DNA from: Manganitrophus sp963718695
Lineage (GTDB): Bacteria > Nitrospirota > Nitrospiria > SBBL01 > Manganitrophaceae
Assembly (NCBI GenBank): GCA_963718695.1
Contig: OY970371.1
Span: 1,178,001 to 1,242,000, forward strand
Reading direction: 5' to 3'
Length of the DNA stretch: 64,000 nt
Part shown: positions 58,944 through 64,000 of the stretch, in pieces
How the letters are laid out: each line of letters begins with the position of its first letter
How positions within the stretch are numbered: position 1 is the first letter of the stretch
Notes under the pieces: generated by a model
What the model saw: only the letters and a program-made list of their open reading frames with translations
What the model was told of the DNA's origin: nothing
Databases searched by the model: none
Translations under genes and position numbers: made by a program

Positions 58944-59285
58944 TTGATCGATTGGACTTCAGCCGACGGGAAGAAAATCGAGAAAGTGGTCGCGGCGGGG
59001 CCGTCGAACGCAGTCGTCATTTTCTCCGACGGAACTTTTGTGGTGGCCTCTCCTCCCGATATCGAGCCGGCCGATCTGATCTCAGCGCTTCTCACCGCGA
59101 GGCCCTTTCTGGAAACCCATCACGCCAGCGCCTACGAGACGCTCGATCAGTACATCGCCTCCGACAAAGAGACGCAACGGATGGCGCGGCTGGAGAACAT
59201 CATGGGCGCGATTCGTAACAATCTCCCTCAGATCCCGGAGTTGAAAGAGGAGCTCCGAAAGTTCCTGGAGGATAAAGAACGGTAA
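58944..59285 (+). CDS. Hypothetical protein (start unclear)
   Basis: No family recognised. From TTG 58944 the 113 residues contain a small beta region (IEKVVAAGPSNAVVIFSDGTFVVASPPDIEP) and a charged helical tail (LEELRKFLEDKER-like). No ribosome binding site precedes TTG 58944. The reading frame is open back to the rhodanese TAG at 58863 and is in the same frame, with no ATG, GTG or TTG between, so either the start is non-standard or this was once joined to the rhodanese. An ATG at 58892 lies in another frame. Confidence 0.55.
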   Translation: MIDWTSADGKKIEKVVAAGPSNAVVIFSDGTFVVASPPDIEPADLISALLTARPFLETHHASAYETLDQYIASDKETQRMARLENIMGAIRNNLPQIPELKEELRKFLEDKER

Positions 59286-59307
59286 GGGCGAATCGCTGTG
59301 TTCGCCC
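59281..59307. repeat. Short GGGCGAA palindrome, copy 6
   Basis: GGGCGAA (59286-59292) pairs with TTCGCCC (59301-59307). It resembles the core of the GTAGGGGCGA family but lacks the GTAG end. It overlaps the stop region of the preceding gene. Confidence 0.5.
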
Positions 59308-59324
59308 ATTTTTAGGAAGGAACG

Positions 59325-59654
59325 ATGTCAAAATATAAATATCACCTTTTTATCTGCACCAATCGGCGCCCGGAGGGTGATTCAAAGGGATGCTGCGCCA
59401 CGAAGGGGGCCGACGATCTTCGGGCCTTTTTCAAAGAAGAGATCGCTAACCGGGGTCTGAAAGGGACGGTCCGCGCCAACCAGGCCGGCTGCCTCGACAC
59501 CTGCGCGATGGGACCTTCGGTCGTCGTCTACCCGGAAGGGGTGTGGTACACCGTGAAAAACCGGGAAGATGCCCTGGAAGTGATCGAAAAGCATCTCCTC
59601 AAAGGAGAGATCGTCGAGCGGCTGCTGATGCCCCGATCGTGGGCGAGGGGGTAA
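59325..59654 (+). CDS. Thioredoxin-like [2Fe-2S] ferredoxin
   Basis: 109 residues of the Shethna/Cys-rich 2Fe-2S (NuoE-like) family. The cluster ligands are Cys11, one of Cys23/Cys24, Cys56 and Cys60 in the order CTN...GCC...QAGCLDTCAMGP. GVWYTVKNREDALEVIEKHL is the usual C-terminal helix. A soluble electron carrier; partner unknown, though two radical-SAM enzymes follow immediately. ATG 59325 follows AAGGAACG. Confidence 0.9.
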   Translation: MSKYKYHLFICTNRRPEGDSKGCCATKGADDLRAFFKEEIANRGLKGTVRANQAGCLDTCAMGPSVVVYPEGVWYTVKNREDALEVIEKHLLKGEIVERLLMPRSWARG

Positions 59655-59659
59655 CGAGA

Positions 59660-61054
59660 ATGCGGACCCGATCTGCGGTCGATGCGTCCTCCTCCGCGAC
59701 AGAGGGGTTCCTCCGAATCATCCCACCGAGCAAACCGACGATTTCTTTTCATACGCTCGGCTGCCGATTAAATCAATCCGAGAGCGCTTCGCTGGGGGCC
59801 GGCTTTTATTCGGCCGGTTATCGCGTCGTCGATGAAACGGACGAGGCCGACCTTGCCGTCATCAACACCTGCTCCGTCACCGAGCAGGCCGAGGCGAAGT
59901 GCCGGAACCTGATCCGAAAAATCCTGAAGCAAAATCCAAAGACCTTCATTGCGGTGACCGGCTGTTACGCCCAGGTCGGGACCGAAGCCCTCGGGAAGAT
60001 GCCGGGGATCGATCTGATCGCCGGGACCGAATTTAAGATGGATCTGCCGAAGCTGGTCGAGGAGGTGCTCGACGGAAGACCCCCGGCCAAGCGGCCGGCG
60101 CCGATGGTTTTCCACACCCCGAAGATCAGCCGGAACGACTTTACGATCGAAAGCTACGCCGCCTTCGACCAGGCGACCCGGCCGAATATCAAGATTCAGG
60201 ACGGCTGCGATTTTTTCTGCTCGTTCTGCATTATTCCGACGACGCGGGGACGGGAGCGGAGCCGGAAGCTCGACGATATTTTGCTCGAAACCTCGATTTG
60301 GGTGGCGCGCGGCCATCGGGAGGTCGTTCTCACCGGCGTGAATCTCGGCGAATATCGATCGGAAGGGGAGGAGCTCGCCGACGTAATCGAGGCGCTCGAG
60401 ACGATCGAGGGCCTTCACCGGATTCGGATCTCCTCGATCGAGCCGACCACCGTCTCGGACCGGATTCTCGATCAGATGGCGCGGGGCGGGAAGCTCTGTC
60501 CCTACCTTCACCTGCCGCTGCAGAGCGGAAGCGACGCCGTTCTCTCGGCCATGGGGCGGCGGTATACAAGGCAGGAGTATATCGATTTTGTCCGGGAGGC
60601 GATGGCGCGGATTCCGAGCCTGGGGCTGGGAACCGATGTGATGGTCGGATTTCCGGGCGAAGGGGAGAAGGAGTTTTCCGAAACGCTTGCATTGATCGAG
60701 TCGCTTCCTTTTTCCTACCTGCATGTCTTTCCTTTTTCGAAGCGAAAGGGGACGCGGGTGACGAAGATGGATCTAACGCTGGTCCCCTCGAAGGTGATCA
60801 AGGAGCGCTCCCGGATGTTGTGTGATCTCTCCCGGCAGCGGCGGAAGGCGTTCTACGCGGGCGCGATCGGCGAGACGGTCGAAGTGCTCTTCGAAACACG
60901 AAATGAGGAAGGACGCTTCTGCGGCCTCACGGCGAATTACATCCGGGTGGGGGTGGAGAGCGGCCGCGACCTGGCCGGCCAACTGGGCCGGGCCCGGATC
61001 GACGCGGTGGCCGAGGGAATGGCGATCGGAAAGCTGATTGAGGAGATCGGATGA
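59660..61054 (+). CDS. mtaB: tRNA t6A37 methylthiotransferase MtaB
   Basis: Radical-SAM methylthiotransferase converting t6A to ms2t6A at position 37 of tRNA. The N-terminal UPF0004 domain has Cys35 (HTLGCRLNQ), Cys71 (NTCSVT) and Cys102 (TGCYAQ) for the auxiliary 4Fe-4S cluster. The radical-SAM cluster uses Cys183, Cys187 and Cys190 (GCDFFCSFC). A C-terminal TRAM-like part follows. GCRLNQSE distinguishes MtaB from MiaB. ATG 59660 (464 aa) has AGGGGG seven bases upstream; the frame back to 59543 overlaps the ferredoxin gene. It overlaps miaB by 4 bp. Confidence 0.93.
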   Translation: MRTRSAVDASSSATEGFLRIIPPSKPTISFHTLGCRLNQSESASLGAGFYSAGYRVVDETDEADLAVINTCSVTEQAEAKCRNLIRKILKQNPKTFIAVTGCYAQVGTEALGKMPGIDLIAGTEFKMDLPKLVEEVLDGRPPAKRPAPMVFHTPKISRNDFTIESYAAFDQATRPNIKIQDGCDFFCSFCIIPTTRGRERSRKLDDILLETSIWVARGHREVVLTGVNLGEYRSEGEELADVIEALETIEGLHRIRISSIEPTTVSDRILDQMARGGKLCPYLHLPLQSGSDAVLSAMGRRYTRQEYIDFVREAMARIPSLGLGTDVMVGFPGEGEKEFSETLALIESLPFSYLHVFPFSKRKGTRVTKMDLTLVPSKVIKERSRMLCDLSRQRRKAFYAGAIGETVEVLFETRNEEGRFCGLTANYIRVGVESGRDLAGQLGRARIDAVAEGMAIGKLIEEIG

Positions 61055-62382
61055 AGGTGTATCTTGAGACCTACGGCTGCCAGATGAACGAGTACGACTC
61101 GGAGCTGATCCGGTCGATCCTCGCTCCCCACGGTCATGAGATGACGACGGTGGTCGAGGAGGCGGAGGTCGTCTTGATCAACACCTGCGCGATCCGCGAG
61201 AACGCCCACCGGAAGATCTACGGCCGGCTCGACATCCTCCGTCCTTTGAAGAAAGAGAAGAAGCCCTTCATTGTCGGCGTCCTCGGCTGCATGGCGCAAA
61301 ACCTCAAAGAAGAGCTCTTCGATCATCCGGTGGTCAATCTGGTGGTCGGCCCCGACAGCTACCGGGCCCTTCCGAAACTGATCGACGACGTGATCGGGAC
61401 CGACCGGCAGGAAGTGGAAGCATATCTCTCCGAATACGAGACCTACAGCGACATCGCCCCGACGCGGGTCGAGGGGGTGAACGCCTGGGTCGCGATCATG
61501 CGCGGCTGCGACAACTTCTGTACCTTCTGTGTCGTCCCTTACACGCGGGGAAGGGAGCGAAGCCGATCGATCGAGAACATTTTGGACGAGGTCACGTCGC
61601 TGGCGGAGAAGGGGTATCGCCAGGTGACCCTCCTCGGACAGAACGTCAATTCTTACCGGGATGAAGGGCGGCGATTCGCCGATCTCATTCTCAAAGTGGC
61701 CGACGTTCCCGGAATCGAGCGGGTCCGTTTCACCTCGCCCCATCCGAAAGACTTCCCGAAGCCGCTGTTGGAAGCGATCGGGTCGCACCCTCACATCTGC
61801 AAACATATCCACCTTCCGCTCCAAGCGGGAAGCGACCGGATCCTCGACCTGATGGCCCGAACCTATACACGGAAAGAGTATCTCGGATTGGTGGAGGAGA
61901 TCCGCCGGACGATCCCGGAGATTGCGCTGACGACCGACATTATCGTCGGCTTCCCCACGGAGACGGAAGAAGATTTTCAGGAGACGGCCGGCCTGTTTAA
62001 GGACTGTCAATTCGACAGCGCCTATATCTTCAAATACTCGGAGCGGAAGGGAACGATTGCGTCGCGAAAATATCCCGATGATGTCCCGCCCGAGGTGAAG
62101 ACCGATCGGATCGTCCGTCTGATCGACTTGCAGCGGGCGATCTCGCTTGAGAAAAATAAAGAGAAGATCGGCCGGACGCTGACGGTTTTGATCGACGGCG
62201 AGGCCGATGGCCCGGAAAAAAGTTCGGCCGCCAAGAAGCGGCCCGGCCACCAGATGGGAAAGACCGAAGGAAACACCACCGTCGTCTTTCCGAAAACCCC
62301 CTTCGGACCGGGGACGATGGTCTCCGTGCAGATCGATAATGTCTCTTCGGGTACCCTTTATGGCCGCCCCGTCGGAGGATAA
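61051..62382 (+). CDS. miaB: tRNA i6A37 methylthiotransferase MiaB
   Basis: Radical-SAM enzyme converting i6A37 to ms2i6A37. Auxiliary-cluster cysteines are Cys10 (ETYGCQMNEYDSE), Cys46 (NTCAIRE) and Cys80 (LGCMAQ); radical-SAM cysteines are Cys153, Cys157 and Cys160 (GCDNFCTFC). The TRAM domain ends the protein (VFPKTPFGPGTMVSVQI). 443 aa, normal. The ATG overlaps the mtaB TGA (ATGA). With MtaB it gives the cell both ms2 modifications of position 37 from one operon. Confidence 0.96.
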   Translation: MKVYLETYGCQMNEYDSELIRSILAPHGHEMTTVVEEAEVVLINTCAIRENAHRKIYGRLDILRPLKKEKKPFIVGVLGCMAQNLKEELFDHPVVNLVVGPDSYRALPKLIDDVIGTDRQEVEAYLSEYETYSDIAPTRVEGVNAWVAIMRGCDNFCTFCVVPYTRGRERSRSIENILDEVTSLAEKGYRQVTLLGQNVNSYRDEGRRFADLILKVADVPGIERVRFTSPHPKDFPKPLLEAIGSHPHICKHIHLPLQAGSDRILDLMARTYTRKEYLGLVEEIRRTIPEIALTTDIIVGFPTETEEDFQETAGLFKDCQFDSAYIFKYSERKGTIASRKYPDDVPPEVKTDRIVRLIDLQRAISLEKNKEKIGRTLTVLIDGEADGPEKSSAAKKRPGHQMGKTEGNTTVVFPKTPFGPGTMVSVQIDNVSSGTLYGRPVGG

Positions 62383-63226
62383 GACCGACTCGGTCGGTCG
62401 GATCGTTTGCAAGGGGGGAACGATCCTCCACGACACAACCGCCCTCTCTTTTTCCGCCGTGCTTCCCGATCCGATCGAAATGGTTCTCGTCGTCGTCCAC
62501 GGCCTGAGCGAGCACCGGGGGAGGTATCGGCGCCTTCAGCTCGATCTGGCGAAAGAGGGGTTCGCCTCTTATGCCTACGATCAGCGGGGATTCGGAGAGT
62601 CGGACGGCTCGCGGACCCACATGGAACGCTACACCGATCTGCTCCTCGATCTGAAGCGGGTCGTTGCGTTTGTCCGGGAGGCGCATCCCGATCGGAAGGT
62701 GGTGATCCTCGGACATAGCTTCGGCGGCGCGGTCTCGGCCGCCTTCTGCATCGATTACCCGGACGCGGCGGACGGACTGGTCTTATCGGCTCCGGCGTAT
62801 GATGTTCCGGCGCTTCCGTTTCGGCTCCGTTTTATCGGCGCCCTGTTGAATCGTCTTCTTCCGTCGCGTCCGGTCCGATACCCGAGCGTTCCGGATTGGC
62901 TCAGCCATGATCCGGCGATCGGCGTCGCCTTCCGGAACGATCCGCTGGTGCAACGGGCCGGGACCCCCCGTTTTTATGTCGAGTTTGGAAAGATGAACGA
63001 TCATCTTCATCAATCCGCGGAGAAGATCATCCTGCCGACCCTCATTTTACAGGGAAGCCAAGACCGGATTGTCTTTCCATCGGGAGCGCGCGCGTTGTAT
63101 CAACGGATCGGCGCCGTGAAAAAAAAGATCCTCTGGTATGACGGTTTCTATCATGAAGTCTTCAACGAGATCGGCCGGGAACAGGTGATCGCCGATGTGG
63201 TTGGTTGGCTAAAGGAAGCGATATGA
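62360..63226 (+). CDS. Monoacylglycerol lipase-like alpha/beta hydrolase
   Basis: 288-residue serine hydrolase of the lysophospholipase/monoacylglycerol lipase group (Hydrolase_4). The oxyanion strand VVVHGLSEHRGRY, nucleophile GHSFGGAVS, the acid in LQGSQDRIV and the final His of YHEVFNE are all in place. YDQRGFGESDG is the usual second strand motif. ATG 62360 overlaps miaB by 23 bp; the longer frame to 62207 runs in another frame inside miaB. No signal peptide, so probably cytoplasmic. Confidence 0.9.
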   Translation: MAAPSEDKTDSVGRIVCKGGTILHDTTALSFSAVLPDPIEMVLVVVHGLSEHRGRYRRLQLDLAKEGFASYAYDQRGFGESDGSRTHMERYTDLLLDLKRVVAFVREAHPDRKVVILGHSFGGAVSAAFCIDYPDAADGLVLSAPAYDVPALPFRLRFIGALLNRLLPSRPVRYPSVPDWLSHDPAIGVAFRNDPLVQRAGTPRFYVEFGKMNDHLHQSAEKIILPTLILQGSQDRIVFPSGARALYQRIGAVKKKILWYDGFYHEVFNEIGREQVIADVVGWLKEAI

Positions 63227-63825
63227 TGAAAAAAAATGTCAAATGGATGGTGATGCTCTTTCTCCTGGCGGCCGGGGTGGAAGCCGAGGCGGCGCTGCCG
63301 TCCGGTTTCGGCAAGGCGACCTGGGGGATGACGCAACCGGAGTTCATGGCGGCCTATCAGGTTCAGCTGGCCCCCCCCAAGCATACGCATGACAACGAAC
63401 CCTGGGCGGTGCAGGGACCGGCCCCCGGCGAGTTGACCGTTTCGGGAGGCGCGCTGGGAGAGCCCGATATCCGGTCGGTCAGCCTCGGATTTCACCCCCA
63501 ATTCGGGCTGACGATCATCCATGTGCGCTTCCGAGACACCAACAATCCGGGCGAGCTGGAAGCGTTGCTCCCGAAATGGGCCGGCGGCTATGGAAAGCCG
63601 AAGGAGCAGCGGCCCGGTCCGACCATCATCTGGGAAGACGAGAAGACCCATATTGAATTGACCTATCACACCGTTTCCCCACGGCATCCGACCCCTTCCG
63701 ATCATCTGGCCTTGGTGCTCTGGAACATCCCCCTGATGGAGAAAATCGAATCGACCGGGGAAGAACCGCACATCCCCAACGTCGAAAAACTGGTCCCCCT
63801 GCCGGAGCCTCACCGACAGGAATAA
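63223..63825 (+). CDS. Hypothetical secreted protein
   Basis: 200 residues. A signal peptide (KKNVKWMVMLFLLAAGVEAEAA) cuts after the Ala-rich region. The mature protein starts LPSGFGKATWGMTQPEFMAAY, a pattern seen in small periplasmic proteins of unknown function, and has two or three beta segments (SVSLGFHPQFGLTIIHVRFRD; TIIWEDEKTHIELTYH). I do not recognise a named domain. ATG 63223 overlaps the lipase stop (ATGA). GGAAG lies six bases upstream. Confidence 0.7.
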   Translation: MMKKNVKWMVMLFLLAAGVEAEAALPSGFGKATWGMTQPEFMAAYQVQLAPPKHTHDNEPWAVQGPAPGELTVSGGALGEPDIRSVSLGFHPQFGLTIIHVRFRDTNNPGELEALLPKWAGGYGKPKEQRPGPTIIWEDEKTHIELTYHTVSPRHPTPSDHLALVLWNIPLMEKIESTGEEPHIPNVEKLVPLPEPHRQE

Positions 63826-63840
63826 TCCGCATCAACAGAT

Positions 63841-63880
63841 CTCCCCCGCTTGGATGTGATCCGGTTGGGGGAGGTCTTTT
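63841..63880 (+). terminator. Hairpin with short T-run after the secreted-protein gene
   Basis: CTCCCCC (63841-63847) pairs with GGGGGAG (63867-63873) around a 19-base loop, followed by GTCTTTT. The long loop and short T-run make it a weaker terminator than that of icd. The remaining bases to 64000 show no gene. Confidence 0.5.
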
Positions 63881-64000
63881 CCCTTCCGAGATATAGGCCT
63901 TTTTCCCCTTCGAAGTAAGTCAGCTTACCAATAGCCGAAACGACCGCTGAATTGGTAACCTCAATTACAGAGAACCTGTTATCTGCATTACGGTAGAGAA

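Noticed and set aside
58739..59218. 159-codon plus-strand frame over the rhodanese end and hypothetical gene
   Set aside because: Very Arg/Gly-rich translation typical of a shifted frame; the alternative frame gives protein-like sequence.
60937..62436. 499-codon antisense frame over miaB
   Set aside because: miaB motifs and cluster cysteines are unambiguous on the plus strand.
1..64000. CRISPR arrays, tRNA or rRNA genes, prophage or intact insertion sequence
   Set aside because: No regularly spaced direct repeats, cloverleaf-like sequences, rRNA segments, integrases or transposases were found; the repeats present are short palindromes.

Overview
The window reads as a chromosomal segment of a Gram-negative bacterium with moderately high G+C. 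The outer membrane is implied by two beta-barrel proteins, including a phosphate-selective-type porin. GatCAB implies indirect Gln- or Asn-tRNA synthesis. The mix of a large monomeric isocitrate dehydrogenase, a stressosome operon, many GAF/PAS kinases and short dispersed palindromes would fit a Nitrospirota-like or deltaproteobacterial-type lineage. That is inference only, because no rRNA or marker phylogeny is available here.

Layout. 1-9100: housekeeping block with UvrD/PcrA helicase, then gatC-panD-gatA-GGCT-gatB, enolase, an outer-membrane protein and an FtsB-like divisome protein. 9181-11772: Era, a DUF3108 envelope protein and a convergent SGNH esterase. 11864-20463: a one-direction chemosensory operon (CheY, GAF protein, CheD, CheA, MCP, MHYT membrane sensor, CheW, CheR, CheB) with no flagellar genes nearby. 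20541-23815: a LolD/YbbA-type ABC ATPase and its large permease. 23926-30633: two tandem paralogous sensor kinases, each with its own candidate promoter, then a cytochrome P450. 30723-37708, minus strand: a complete stressosome operon (RsbR, RsbS, RsbT) whose downstream genes carry two further RsbT-type ATPase domains, a PP2C phosphatase, two histidine kinases and two receivers, ending in a TrmJ-type methyltransferase. 38024-45570: AmpG-like transporter, FmdE protein, chorismate synthase, a DUF4124 protein, a GNAT enzyme, monomeric Icd and a DUF4160/DUF2442 pair. 45674-48322, minus strand: an ArsR regulator between two SRPBCC proteins, and a porin. 48955-51066: a multidomain kinase homologue that has lost most catalytic residues. 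51166-58316: small membrane protein, TauE exporter, SUMF1 protein, two VOC proteins and a molybdenum-cofactor island. 58506-63825: rhodanese, 2Fe-2S protein, the paired methylthiotransferases MtaB and MiaB, a lipase and a secreted protein.

Signalling dominates. The central third encodes chemosensory, stressosome and kinase modules side by side, which suggests a region specialised in environmental sensing. At least three families of short palindromic intergenic elements are scattered through the window, and some reach into gene ends. I saw no tRNA, rRNA, CRISPR array, phage or intact insertion sequence. The strongest candidates for a little-described system are the stressosome-to-two-component operon (31506-37708) and the pseudokinase at 48955-51066.
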